DNA of 64,000 bases from Megalonaias nervosa (taxonomy: Eukaryota > Mollusca > Bivalvia > Unionida > Unionidae), in NCBI GenBank assembly GCA_016617855.1, contig JAECUM010093994.1, positions 1 to 64,000 of the forward strand. The letters are read 5' to 3'. The first letter of the stretch is position 1; each line of letters opens with the position of its first letter. The notes under the pieces are model-generated. The model made no database searches. It was given only the letters and a program-made list of their open reading frames with translations, and was not told where the DNA came from. Below are positions 11,051-26,000 of this stretch, in pieces. The translations under genes were made by a program, and so were the position numbers.

Positions 11051-14000
11051 GTGGGTACCAAAGTTGACTTATTCTAATAGGTTTACTTAGGCATGGAAAG
11101 GGGAAAGGAAGAATGCAGGTGGCATATGTTATGAACATTGACATTGTCTTTTTTATCTTTCTATTCAGTTGTCCATTCATTTCGTTGCCCATCTATTTAC
11201 ACATTGGTTTCCTGTGTCTTACCTTTAAAAGAGTTATTCAAAATTAAATAGCAATGCCAGTTGTAATAGTAGTGTTAAAACTTTGAAAATGTAAGTGGTG
11301 CTTTTGATTTTGTCTGGAGTTGTGAGTTTAGAATTCAGAATCAGAATTGGTAGTATATTTTATGTGTCCCAAATAAAAAAATGACATTTGTTAGTTGTTG
11401 AAATTGAATGGAGATGTGGGGCATAGTTGCAAAGATTATTGGTCTATTTTTATACACCTGTCATAAGGCAGAGTGCATTATGTTATGATGTCCACACATC
11501 CATCTATTAACAATTTCATTTGTACACAATGATTTAAGTTGTCCATCATCTACAGTTACCAAACTTTGTGGATAGCTTGCACTTGGAGCATCTTCACTAG
11601 CCAAGGTTCCAATAACCCTATCTATATCTTGGCAGATCAAACAGCTATATTGGTGCTTTGTTCTAGCAACATCTGATGGATTTCATGCGTTGCTTCTGTT
11701 AGTATGTGATGCCAACTTACCAATAGTATGGTGCATTGTACATCCGCCAAAAAAGGTGGTGGCATTTGACCTAAAGGATACTTTGTAAGTTTAACATCGA
11801 TAGTATGACTATGTGCAAGATGGAAGCCACTATAGGTGTATTTGCATGAAAGGTATTTGTGCAAACATGGACCGACACTGGAAAGTTGCTTATTTTTCAG
11901 TCCATTCAAGTTGTGTACTCATCTTGTCTCAATCACGTAGGAACAGTGTTCAAATTTGAACAACTTAATTTTGATTGGATGCAACGGTTTGCTGCCACAT
12001 CAAATGAAATTTACAAACCCGAAGCACAAGTGTCTGCTTGATATGCCAAGGTGTAGATAGGGTTATCGGAAGCTTGGCTAGGGAAGAGGGAAGATGGCAC
12101 TTGGGGTAGGGAAGAATTCTGTTGATTTTAGGGTCAAAAGATCAAGGATCAAGGTTACTGACTGCAAGAAGAAATCTAGTTTCTGCATCATCTGCAGTTC
12201 CCAAACTTTGTGTATGGTTTTTTGTTGGTATAACGAAGAACCCTGTTGATTTTGAAGACTAAAGGACAGAGGTCATTGTCACTGTGGCTGAATCAGTAAA
12301 AGTGGTTTCATACAATAACATTAATTCAGCATTCGTAGAAATTTACTTTTATTGGCACCATATAGATCCAGTTTTATGCTGCTACTTCTGCTGCATATAC
12401 TACTATTACATGACATACCTCAAACAAACTTTGTGAATGACTTGCACTTGGGGGTTAATTAAGAAGGTCAGTGATTTTGGAGTAAAAAGGTTAAAGGCTA
12501 AGGTCACTGACTAAAAGAAGAAAACTTGTTTTCACACAATGACATTAAGTTCTACACCACTGCACTGACCTGGCCCAAACTTTCTGGATGGCTTGCGCTT
12601 TGGGTAAGGAAGTAGTCTTGTCACTTTCGGATTTTAAAGATCAAAGCTCCAAGTTGCTTAAACATTGGGTGGGTGTATAATGTGCTGTTGACAGTACTCT
12701 TGGTTGTTTAGATATGCAATACCAACCAAAAAACTTATATTATTGGTGATCATGCAGCCTACAAGGTTGATTAAACATCAGATTCTAGCAGCTGCACAAA
12801 GATTTATTTCCAAATACTAAATCTTGTAAGTATTATAATTTGCTTCTGGTCATTCATTCAGATACTATAAACAGAATTGTTGACTGGATAAATGTCAGTC
12901 ATAGGAGTATTTTTATTACATGGCATATTATTAAAATAAAATATTTATTTCATTTATAACTGCAGTGCTTCAAATGATCATTTCATCCGACCATTTGTAG
13001 TTTATACATAGTAATAAATACATAGTAATAATGCTATTTCTTGCCCATGATTCTATATATAACTTTTATACTTGGGAATTAAGGGATATAATTTGCAGAC
13101 TGTAAAGTTTGCAACCATTGAAATAAAGGGGAGATAACTTCAACACAATTTGACCATACAGTAATCCCACAAATTTTCCTTTGCTCTTACAGCTTCAGAA
13201 GCAGTATGATTTTGATTATGCCACTGCCTGTGATGGAGAGGTAATAATTCATTTGTATGCCATGGGAGGCATTGAGTTTGCAGCCAAGAACCTTGATGGT
13301 GAATTCACATTTTGTATTCTTGATACAGCCAATAGAAAGGTTTTCCTAGGGAGAGACACCTATGGTGTCAGACCATCCTTCAAAATCTCCACGGAGACTG
13401 GTTTTCTGGCTGTCTGCTCAGAGGCTAAAGGTGTGTATGAATATATTTAGTTTTAGCTGCTGTGCTATACATTGTAAAAAATATTGACTTGTTTTTAGAA
13501 AGTTTCACTCACACTGGTTGATTTTATATGTCAGTTTTCAGAATGCCATTTTGGGGGATCAGATGCAAAATGATCATGCAGTGAACGTGGATACTATTGG
13601 GCATAACATAAATTGTTTCAGGGTTAATTACAGCTATAAGTATAGTCGTAGAAAAATACATTGTCTGGCAGCCTGGGACAAGGTTACAATTTTGTTGGTA
13701 TAGTAAAATTGTCTGTTACCCGCCCAGATTTTATGCATAGAATCAGAAGGAAGAGTTCAGATTTTTGCGAAAGCTTTTTCCAGCCCAGAAGTGTGTTGCT
13801 TTTTATAAAATGCTAAATGATAACTATGATTGCGAGGAAACACCATTGCAATTTCTACCTTAAAAAATACAAATGTTGTACAGTTGCCAATGTTTTGCTC
13901 TTTGTATAATGCCATTTATAATTTTTTAAGTTAGAAAATAGCATTAAAGGTCACAAGAGTCACAAATTTTTATTTGTAACATTCGAAAGTATGCTGTATT

Positions 14001-17000
14001 AGATGATTTGTTTACTTATTCTGTCGCCAGAGGAATGGAAGTATTTTATTTTTCTCATCCAGGTTTGACAGACTTGTCACTGAAGTTTGATTCAGTCTCA
14101 GATGTGACCAAATTCATTGAACCAGTGCTACCTGGCCATGTGGAATCCTACTCTCTGGATATGAATGGAAAAGCCACATTTAATGAGAGAGTTAGGTTCC
14201 ACAAGATTGGAGAGCCACCTATCTACAAAACACTGGAAGTGGAAATAGGTAATAAATAAACATTATGGTATCCGATTTTGATGAAACTCAGAATTGTTTG
14301 CATATGTCATCAAGTTTAATAGTGAGAATATTGATGAAGTGATCTCACATTTTATTGGCTGGAGACCATTCTTCCAATCTGATTTTATTAAAACTTGAAA
14401 TATGGGCTTATTTTATCAAGACATTGGATAATGTCGATACTGAGTGAGATCTGAATATATTATTGAGGTGATCTAGTATATGATTGGCTGAGCTAGTCAC
14501 AACTGTAGAAATCATATTTCTGATTAGATTTTGATTAAACATGACATATAGGCTTTTACAATCAAGATTTTCATGAGTATGCTAATTAGCAAGATCCATG
14601 CATGTTTGATGAGATGATCATGCGTCAGATTAGCATAAATTTTGGAACAGGGACTAATATTGATTATAATTGTTTAAATAATGAAGATCTCAGATTGTTA
14701 CAGTTAGGAGCAAGATTAGCACCTGATGTGATCTTGCATCTGATTTGCTTAGGTTTTGGACAGAGACTGTGTTTTTAATCTAATTTGGATTGTAACTGGT
14801 GAATAGACCTAAATAAAAAAGATCTCAGATTGTTACAATTGGAGTAACATCAGCCAATATTAAAAAGGTGATCTTCATTTGATGCTTTGAGTCTGTCAAC
14901 CTATTTTTGTATTTTTATAAAGCTACTTGAATAATCTTGTATTGTCATGGCATCCAATTAGCAAGACCTCTACATATTAATGAGAGGTGATTTTGCATCT
15001 GATGGTTTAAGCATGTAAGTTTTAATCACTATGGAGACCACAATTTCTAATCCAGTTTTATTAAACTTGGTATATGGGTTTTTATTGTATATTTCATAAT
15101 GAGATGTTGAAATTTATTTTATATTTCATAGTGAGATATCGAAATGGGAGAAAAATGATATCACTACAGTGGTGATACCACTTTTATCACCACAGTGGTA
15201 ATATCACTTCTGGAATTACTTTCTTTTTCCATCTGCACTTATGTGCATTATTCAGACATGTATGTCCATATTTAAGGTTTATTTCATTTTTTCTCTCCTC
15301 ACTCACTCTTCATATATATCTCTCTCCATATCAAGATGTACAGATCTTAAGATCCTCTCTATTATTCACATACCCTCTGATTTGTTTGTATCCCCTACCA
15401 ATTGTAAAAACATAAAGCATCAAAGATATGAAAAATGAACAAGATTTAGTCATTGCATTCATTGATTTATAATTTATAACTTGATTGTCACCAAGGGGTC
15501 CCTAACACCGTCAGATTATTGACATTTCAATGCAGGAGAAAGCTCGTAATGTAAACAAACAAGCAGACTGCTTGCTGGTCATTTCTGGTTTCTAGATTAC
15601 ACTAAAATATGTGTTGTCTGTGTCCAATATTTGCAGTGTCAGATTTTAATAATTCTAAAACAAATTGAACAAATAAATGGGAGGAACTCTTGTATACATG
15701 TGTTCAAAGAGATGAAAAACCAAAATTTATGGAATTGAGATTTTTAAAGACCATGAGCAACATTGCATCTGTTGTTTGAAAACAGACTGGCGCAAACAAA
15801 TATGGTGACTGTGTTGCTAACACAACTCCCGTTAGATTCAAAACATGAACAAGTTGACAGTGTTTGGGATCCCCCTGGTGACGATCAGGTTAGAACTTTT
15901 AAATCAATGAAATGACTGAGTTATGTGCATTTTTTATATCCATGATGCCTTCAGTTTTTAAAATCGGTAGGGGGTACAAAGAAACAGGATGGTTTTAGAA
16001 TACTCTAGTGTACATTTATGCAGTGAATGAGGAGCCGTAAAAAACAACCCGAAACAGCAAAAATGAGATTTGTGCAGTGAATGAGGTGCCATTAAAAAAA
16101 ATCAAACAGCAGAAAGGAGATTTATGCAGTGAATGAGGTGCCATTAAAAAAAAAACAACAGCAATATAAAGATTAATGCAGTGAATGAGGTGCCATTAAT
16201 AAAAAACCCCAAGCAGCAAAAATGAGATTTATGCAGTGAATGAGGTGCCATAAAAAAAACCCAAACAGCAAAAATGTGAATGAAGTGCCATTAAAAAAAA
16301 AAAACTGAAACAGCAAAATTGAGATTTATGCAGTGAATGAGGTGCCATAAAAACCCCAAAGAAGCAAAAATGAGATTTTAAGTATTCACTTTTTTATAAT
16401 TAGTTTTCTGCATGAATCACAGAAATTGTCAGTGACTGAATTTGCATGACCTGTTGCTACAAGTCACCCATACGGTATTGTATACCTGTAGTACTCGACA
16501 ATTGGTAAACAGTGAAAAAGGTGCTATCAGGAATGCATAAAATTGAACCTCAAAGAACAGAAAGCAGGCTTCAAGTGGTCACTTTTTATAGTTAGTTTTC
16601 CACCTGAATCATAGAGATTGTCAGTGGTTAAACTTGCATGAACTGTCGTTATTTGATATTCTCTGTCACCCATAGAGTATCATACCTGTTACACTCAACA
16701 ATAAATGGTACACATTTTTAATAAAAACTCTTGATTACACATAGTAATTAATAAAAATATTTAAGTAGTGACTTAAACTGTTATCGCAATCATCAAGTGC
16801 CAACACACAAAAATTTGTGTTTGAATGTAGAATTAAAGGTTGTAGCTGAAATCGATCCAAGTATACCCACAATCATTGAAATCTGTTGCTTAATGATGTT
16901 ACACTCCGTTGGAGCCTTCTGTCACTTTGCTATTGAACCCAACCCCAGCAATGTTGTTTGCAGTGTTCAGTGTATCCATTCACGCATTAAATGTATTAAC

Positions 17001-20000
17001 CAAAATAAAATCATTTTCACATGAAAACATGCATTAATTTGACAAAATACTTAATTTAAAGCATTATATGTACAATCAAAATTTTTAAAAAGTCACTTGG
17101 TGATAAATAAAAGTGGTGCCCCTCAGACATAAGATATTGTTGCCACAATGGCCATCTCAAAAAGCTTGTCACTAATTTCGATATGTGTAGTCGGTTATTA
17201 ATGAAATTGATGCCGATGTAATCTCCCAACATTCGACAAATCTTGTAACAGATTGCCTTATCAAAGCTTTTGTTGTTTAAACTACTTCTTTCATGCATGA
17301 TACAGTTGTTCCTTACTAAAATGATGATGATGATACAATCTCCAAAATATCTGCCTTGATGGATGCTCTGAAAATCTTTGTGTGGCTACTTTTCATGAAC
17401 AGATGGACATATTGACATTTTTTTTACATTTTTAAAAAAATTCTAAAACACTATAACGGTCTGTGGTTAATTTGAATGAAAATTGTGCTCATCTGACCTC
17501 CGACAGATCACCATGGCCGTCTTGAAGATCGTGTCATTACTCTTCTTGCATGTATCGTATTGCCAACAAATATCATTCTTGCAGTAGATGTGGCCTGAAT
17601 AATGTTGGTTCATATCTATACTTCATGAACACAATAACTTGTACATAAACAAGTGAATTTTGACCCGACATTGTATTTAGTTTGACTTCAGGAAACAAGT
17701 TCAAAGTTAGCACTCTGGTTATATTTTAAGGTCATTTAAGGTCTTTGGAATTTGAATCTTTAATGTGTAAAAAGGTCAGATTGGGATTTGTTTTATTTTT
17801 TGCACTGTTAGTTAACAAATATTTACAAAGAAATGTTCTTTACCATTTAAATTATTCAAAGTAAATGTTTGTGTCAATTTTCCTTCAAAGAGAGAAGTGG
17901 ACAGTTATAAATTTAATGATCCGTAGTATGTTCTGATGCTAAGGTATCCAGTGCTAATAAAATGAATCAATTTATCATGCATTTAAAAAGTTGTCTTTCA
18001 TCTGTTATGAGATTTCTTTTTAACACCCTTAGGGCATATATATGATAGAATTGTGATCAAACATTATAACCAGCTTATGGCTTGCACCCATGTGGACAGA
18101 GGTGAGATGACAGTGATCGATAAAGGTGAGCACTTTAGAACACTCAGCTACTCAGGACCCCTGGATTGTGGCTGCCTTCAATTATGAGCAAGAGATGGTG
18201 CATGTTCATTATGTAATTATCTTTTGAACAGTGACATTGGTCAGAATATAGTAAATTAGGTAAAATCAGCTCAGTAAAGGTGTGGGGTAGAGTTTGCCTA
18301 TGCTGTGCTTTTATAGCAGCACAGAAACCTGCCTAGTGAAATCATCAACTGTTAAGTTATGCAAAACAGGTGAGTAATATCAGGCTCACTTGGGCCTCTT
18401 TTCTAAATCTCTGTTTCAGTCTGAATATTTGTTTTATTTGTCTTTGTTTTGTTTAATGTATAAAAGACTTGTATTAAGCTGTTGCGATATTAATTTCCAA
18501 AAAATTTAAGAAATGCTTCAAAAATATGATGTATGAATATATAACATAGAATGAAAGTTTGCCCAAATTGAATCTCACTTCTTGTAATTACAAAAGTCAC
18601 TGGTAAATGCCACTACAGTCCAAACTGCAGAATTGCTTGTAATATTGCATTTAATATTGCAATGTATATTTTAGGGTCTGACATAAAAGAAAACATCTAC
18701 AACCTACTAAGTGCAGCAGTGAAGAAACGGCTCATGGCAGATAGAAGAATTGGGTGTCTTCTCTCAGGTATATACCATTTCTCTTTGCACATTTTTTTGT
18801 GTGTATGGGTCTAATATAGTTTTTACTACTCTGGCCATAGAAGCATTTGTGGAATGGCACAACTTTCTTTTTGCTCCTCAGAGGATTACAATGAAACTTC
18901 ACAAACGCATTCATGCCAGTCTAGTTGGTTTTGAACGAAAATGGTGCTACTCAGACTTCCAGAGTGGCCATCTTGAAAATCTTGTTATTGCTCCTTCTGA
19001 ATGATTGCTCACATCAATTTGGTTTTTACTGAAAGACTTCTTATGATGTCTAGTTGGTCCTAAATTAAAAATGATGCATCTGACATCTGATATAGCTGTC
19101 ACAGCAGCCTTTTTAATAATTTTGTTATCACTTGTTCTTAATGTAGTTATATCAACATGGGGTTTTCACAAGAAGACCAATTATGATATCTGGTTAGTCA
19201 TAAATGATAATGCTGCTGACCTCAAATATGCACCCACATTGAACATCTTGAAACTCTTGTCACTAATTCTTCTGTTTTTTCTAATGGTGTCAGGTTTGTC
19301 CAGAATGAAAATGGTGCCAATCGTATCATCCTCTATGGTTGCTACAGTGGCTTAGTTTTAAAATATTATTGCTCAAGAATATCAGAGATCGTATCAATAT
19401 TCAGCAGTTAAAAAGAATAAAAGTTCTTATCTTAAATTCCTGGAAATTCTTTCAGATAGTAGGGCTTCAGTCTCTTCAAGTGATTCTTGTTCGTGTTCAT
19501 AACTGTCTGATTCATACATAGGTCCAAGTTTGTGCTGGGCAGGTGAAGTTATGTCTTCTGCCATAAATAACAGTAGATGGTAGAACCTTTGTTGACCTAG
19601 ACTGGACAACTACACCTGGCTCCCTCTGTAAAGCCCTCTATGGTGGATCAGGTGGCCATGCAGATATGCTCATCCCTTCAGCTGTGAAGGCAGATGGAAA
19701 GATCTGTATAGACATTTCAGGGCATCAGATCAAGTGCACTAGACTTAAAGGCCATCCCCTGCATCTGGACATATCTCACGACATCTCAACATTGCATGTT
19801 GATTCAGACAGACCTTACCAAGAGAGTGAGAGTGGCTTTGCACATCTTTCTCTCACTTCAGTCCAGATTACCTTCAAGTCCTGTAGTGATGGGCAGGTGG
19901 GGATACATGGGGAGTTGTAACTGCAGACTTGCACACAGGCTGCCTAGGGTTATAGGTTTGCTTTTCACTAGACTGAAGCAACAGTGTTACTCAGCATTCC

Positions 20001-23000
20001 CTTGGGTGACTGAGCAGCCCTATTTGGAAACACTCCTCACCTCTGTAGCATGAGGAAGAGCTAGAAAAGGTGCCTTAGACATTGCCTGCTTCATCTTAAA
20101 CCTGGTCAGTATACTGCGGCAGATGGGGATCCCGTCTTTAAGTTAGTGGTCAAAAACCACACAAGACAACAAAAGATAATGCCACTCACTATCTATGCCA
20201 AGGACATTTTTGTACACTAATGAACAATGCATTAGCAGATAGACCAGAGAGAAGAACAGCTCCAGTTGGTAGAGAACTGGCCAGATTCAACGTAAAGATA
20301 TCAACCGTGAGTGAAACTCTCTGAGCTGAGGAAGGACAACTCAGTGATGATGTCACCAAATTTGAATATTCCTTGTGTATTTGATCATTTGTGCATCATT
20401 ATTGCACATAAATTACAAAATTAGCCATTCCTTGACAATTTGTAAGAAATTTCCAAAAACCTTGTTAACTCATTAAACCTTGGGTGCCACATTTATGTAT
20501 CATGAGGTAATACCCTACTTCCGAACTCTGTAGCGTCAAGGTCATTCAAGATACACCAAATTGGGTGGTATTAAAGAAAAGTAGACAGATGTAGCTCTAC
20601 AATGATACTAAATAATCTGGACATTCCACTCGAATTACAAAATACAGAGGGAAAAATATAGTTTTTGAGACCATATTTCTTTACACCAAAAATTCACTCG
20701 TTGGAATCAGATTTTATGTCCAGATTTTAGATTTTTTGGCCTGAACTCCAAGGCAGTCTGGTCTGAACTGCACACAGACAGGTGAACCATTGCAAAAAGT
20801 AGGAAAAGTTGGGGATTTGGAGTAAAATGTGGCCAGGAAAATGATGTGTCCAATAAGCCCAAAAAAACCCCGAACAACTTTTTATCTTCTGCACACACGC
20901 GAGCGAAATAGCCAATGAAAATATCGTTTGTAACACAACTAGGCATCTGGCTAAATGAAAATCTCTTACAAGCAGATGTATTTGGATGTATTCACCAAAA
21001 TTGGTTTCCTGCTCCCATTTCAGTCAAAAATTGACAAAAATCTCCAGGGGTCAATCAGTGCATCCGAACCTAGAATTATTTGGACCGTTTACTTCGCCAG
21101 ATCAACGGAATGTCTTAATCAAAACCTGCAATCATCGAGACTATCTTTGCATCCAGACCAATGGAAATGTCTTAATCTGAACCTACACTCATCTAGACTG
21201 TCTTTGCATCCAGACCAATGGAAATGTCTTAATCTGAACCTACAATCATCTAGACTGTCTTTGCATCCAGACCAATGGAAATGTCTTAATCTGAACCTAC
21301 ACTCATCTAGACTGTCTTTGCATCCAGACCAGTGGAAATGTCTTAATCTGAACCTACACTCATCTAGACTGTCTTTGCATCCAGACCAATGGAAATGTCT
21401 TAATCTGAACCTACAATCATCTAGACTGTCTTTGCATCCAGACCAGTGGAAATGTCTTAATCTGAACCTACACTCATCTAGACTGTCTTTGCATCCAGAC
21501 CAGTGGAAATGTCTTAATCTGAACCTACACTCATCTAGACTGTCTTTGCATCCAGACCAGTGGAAATGTCTTAATCTGAACCTACAATCATCCTGACTGT
21601 CTTTGCATCCAGACCAGTGGAAATGTCTTAATCCGGACCTGCAATCCGTCTAGACTGTCTTTTGCATCCAGATAGTAGATATCTTAATCTAGAACCTACA
21701 CTCATCTAGACTGTCTTTTGCATCAGACCAGTGGAAATGTCTTAATCTGAACCTACACTCATCTAGACTGTCTTTGCATCCAGACCAGTGGAAATGTCTT
21801 AATCTGAACCTACAATCATCCTGACTGTCTTTGCATCCAGACCAGTGGAAATGTCTTAATCTGAACCTACAATCATCCTGACTGTCTTTGCATCCAGACC
21901 AGTGGAAATGTCTTAATCTGAACCTACACTCATCTAGACTGTCTTTGCATCCAGACCAGTGGAAATGTCTTAATCTGAACCTACACTCATCTAGACTGTC
22001 TTTGCATCCAGACCAGTGGAAATGTCTTAATCTGAACCTATAATTAAATGAACTTTCTACTCATTCAGATAAATGAAATGTCTTAATATAAATCTACAAT
22101 TAAAAGGACTTTCCACTCATCTAGACCAATGGAATATATTAATCTGAACCTGTAATTATCCAGACTGTCGACTCATCCAGACCAATGAATCAACAGTTAT
22201 CTAGACTTTGAACATATAACACACCAGTTGAATGTCTTAATCTTAACCTACAATTATCCAGATCAGTTGAATGTCTTAATCTCAACCAGCAATTATCCAG
22301 ACTACTTATCCAGACCAGTTGAATGTCTTAATCTGAACATACCATTTCTAGACTTTCTTTTCATATACCAGACCATCTGAATGTCTTGGCCTGAACCTAC
22401 AGTCATCTAGACTTTCTACTCCATACCAGTGAAGTGTCTTAAGTGTCTTAATTTTAACCTACAGTTATCTAGACTTTCTACTCCATATCAGTGAAGTGTC
22501 TTAAGTGTCTTAATTTTTAAGCTACTGTTTGTTCATTATTTGTTTTTCGGACAGTTGTTTATCTCGACAAAATCTATGTCCCCAAGGAGTTTAGGTAATC
22601 TTGGTTTGACAGAACTTATTTTTTCCAGGTGGTTTGGACTCCAGTCTGGTTGCAGCTTTATTAGTGAAGCACACTAAAGAGGAGGGAGTAGATTATCCTA
22701 TTCAGACTTTTGCTGTAGGGATGGAAGGTAGTACAGATCTAATGGCAGCAAGGAAGGTAATACAAGGGCTAGAATTTAACATTCAAATACTCATAATTTT
22801 GGCATATTTTACACATGTTGAGATTTAAAGTATTTGCAAAATAAACAAGACTCATTTCATCTGCTGTTTCTGACTGACTTTATTGCACTGAACGATGAAA
22901 TAGTCTTCTAATTATATTAGTGGCATTGCCAGTATCAAAGGAGAAAATGATTAGCACACTGATGTGACAGGTAGTCATGCTAAGGGTGCAAGGGACAGTT

Positions 23001-26000
23001 GTTATGCACAAATTTAATGCTGCATTCACCAAATATAAAAATTCATAAAAAATAAAATACACAAGTGAGATCAAAAAGGTCCAGATATTTTGGATAGTTG
23101 TAATAAAACACAAGAATATCATTCACTTGACCTGAAAAGTCAACAGAAATTCATAGTAAAAGAAGTTTATGCACCCTCAAACCCCAAATTTATGAATACA
23201 TTTTCATGTGCAAATATTTTTTGGACATGATGCCCACAGTGCAGATGCAAGCCCTTTCCTTAGGAGGTAATTTTGAAAAACAATAGCAGACAATTGACAT
23301 TTCACTGTCTACATACTACAAAGTAACTATGGGAGGAGTACATATCTCATATCAGTTTTCAAGAACAAAACAAGTGTGAAACACCTAATTTACAAATATA
23401 TACATATATTTAATTATTAAACAATAATAGCTGAAAAAGTCACATCATAGCCTTAAGTTTAGAAAAATTTGACAGGGGCCAATTTATGAAACTATCTCCT
23501 GCCACCCAAGTTACCAGAATATGCTAAGTGGTCAGTGTTTGACAGATGCTTAGTATATAGTGCACTGAAAGGTAAGCACCATTTTCACTATGACACATAA
23601 TAGTTCCATATGTGACCATTGTTTGTAGAAGTTAGAAGTTTGGGTTGTTAATAAAGTGTATATGACCTTCTGCAAGTTTTAAACTTAATCATACACATCA
23701 GAAACTAAACTAGCTTCTGTTGTTAGGTTAAACATCCAGTTGATTAAAGCCAACAGTTAAAATTGATAAAAAATATTGTTAATTTTTTTCCCTTCATAAT
23801 TGAATATTGTAGTTTATCAGTAATTGGCTTTGAACAGTTGCATGTAAAAGTTGAATTCTGCATGTAGAATGTTGCATGTTCTCAGCCTGGAAATAATAGC
23901 AAGTTGGGAAAAGTTAAATACATCCCATGTTTTATTACCTTTAATTGACAACAGCCACTGGTAGATTTTGTTAATCAACCTTCACATAATAGATGATAAT
24001 GTACCACTGACCAATTAAATTACCAGCTAGGTGTGAATTTTGTGTAATTTTATTTAGGATAATATTATTTGTGTGGCTGAACAAGAGCACGCTTAAATTG
24101 AGCAGGGCAATTCACAGTATGATATACTTGCTTATAAGTTGAGTCCAGCATTAAACTGCACAGACCCAGATCTACCATAACATAATGCATCAACAGATCT
24201 GGGTATATGTATTTAGGAGTAGTCAGGAGAACGAACAAAACCCTGATATACTGTCACATTATGCGATGGCAGATCAGGGTCTGTGTTTAATGTTGGACTT
24301 CACCTGTACATGAAACATATACATGACTATATACAGTAACTTGTACATGACTATATACAGTAACTTGCACATGACTATATACAGTAACTTGTACATGACT
24401 ATGTACAGTAACTTGCACATGACTATATACAGTAACTTGTACATGACTGTGCACAGTAACTTGTACATGACTGTACAGTAACTTGTACATGACTATGTAC
24501 AGTAACTTGTACATGACCATGTACAGTAACTTGCACATGACTATATACAGTAACTTGTACATGACTCTGTACAGTAACTTGCACATGACTATGTACAGTA
24601 ACTTGCACATGACTATATACAGTAACTTGCACATGACTGTACAGTAGCTTGTACATGACTGTGTACAGTAACTTGCACATGACTATGTACAGTAACTTGT
24701 ACATGACTATATACAGTAACTTGTACATGACTGTACAGTAACTTGCACATGACTATGTACAGTAACTTGTACATGACTGTGTAGAGTAACTTGTACATGA
24801 CTATGTACAGTAACTTGCACATGACTATATACAGTAACTTGTACATGACTGTACAGTAACTTGTACATGACTATGTACAGTAACTTGCACATGACTATAT
24901 ACAGTAACTTGTACATGACTATCTACAGTAACTTGTACATGACTGTGTACAGTAACTTTGCACATGACTGTACAGTAACTTGCACATGACTATGTACAGT
25001 AACTTGTACATGACTGTACAGTAACTTGCACATGACTATATACAGTAACTTGCACATGACTATATACAGTAACTTGTACATGACTGTACAGTAACTTGTA
25101 CATGACTATATTATATACAATATACTATTACAGATCATTACAACTTCATCAGGTTTTCACAGCATATGGGTCTGTTTTAGTCACGGGTGAATTTTCAAAA
25201 CAGATAAATGCTGGTTTTATTGAAAGAGATATCCTAATGAGTAGATTGAACATGTTTGGTTTTGTTTTCTGTCAGCCAGTTTTGTCGACATAGGGGTTCC
25301 ACATGTGACCTTGATTTATCTATGTTGGCTAAGTTTTAAATTGGTTGGCTAGATTAGTGAAATAGAGTGGAAAAACTTGAATCTATTTCTGCATGCATAT
25401 GATTGCAATTTCTACAGTGTGCACACAAAGATGCAAAAAAACTTGCTTGAGCATTCTTTCAAAATAAACGTTAATTGTAGCATATTTACCTCCTAAAATA
25501 TCTTGCATTTCAAGTTAGTGTCAAACAATTAAGATGTTTTGCACTGATTGACCCAGCCACATTATACAGATTTTGTGGTCAAATAAAAAAAGATGTTGCA
25601 TTAATTGTTATTTTTGTTTAAGTTCATCTTATTATTACTTGTGCAAGGAAAATCAATTTTACATTGAAGTTTGATTGAGGACCATGTCATTATTTTTGGT
25701 CAGTCTTATTTTAATCTTGGGGATAAGATTGGACGTTGCCTGCTCATCTTTGTATTTTTATGCAAGTTATCTTTCGGTATGCAGTTCTTGGCGCTGTGTA
25801 TCCATTACCTTAACAGTCTCTGCCATTGTTCTCAGAGTGTTGATATTTCTTTAAGCATTATTGCTTATAACATGGTTCGGTCTATAACACGGTTGGGTTC
25901 TATGGCTCCCACCTACAATGTTATAGCGGGGTCATACTGTACTTTCATAGTAATGATTGGTTTATTGAATAATTCTGAAGTGTCTTACAGAGTAATGTAA

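Noticed and set aside
20955..21596. 213-codon open frame with 19-residue repeats
   Set aside because: It is the translation of the 57-bp minisatellite in ASNS intron 4; no splice context and no gene-like composition.
24274..24916. Several minus-strand frames rich in YKLLYIVM and HVQVTV
   Set aside because: Translations of the 24/22-bp minisatellite in different frames.
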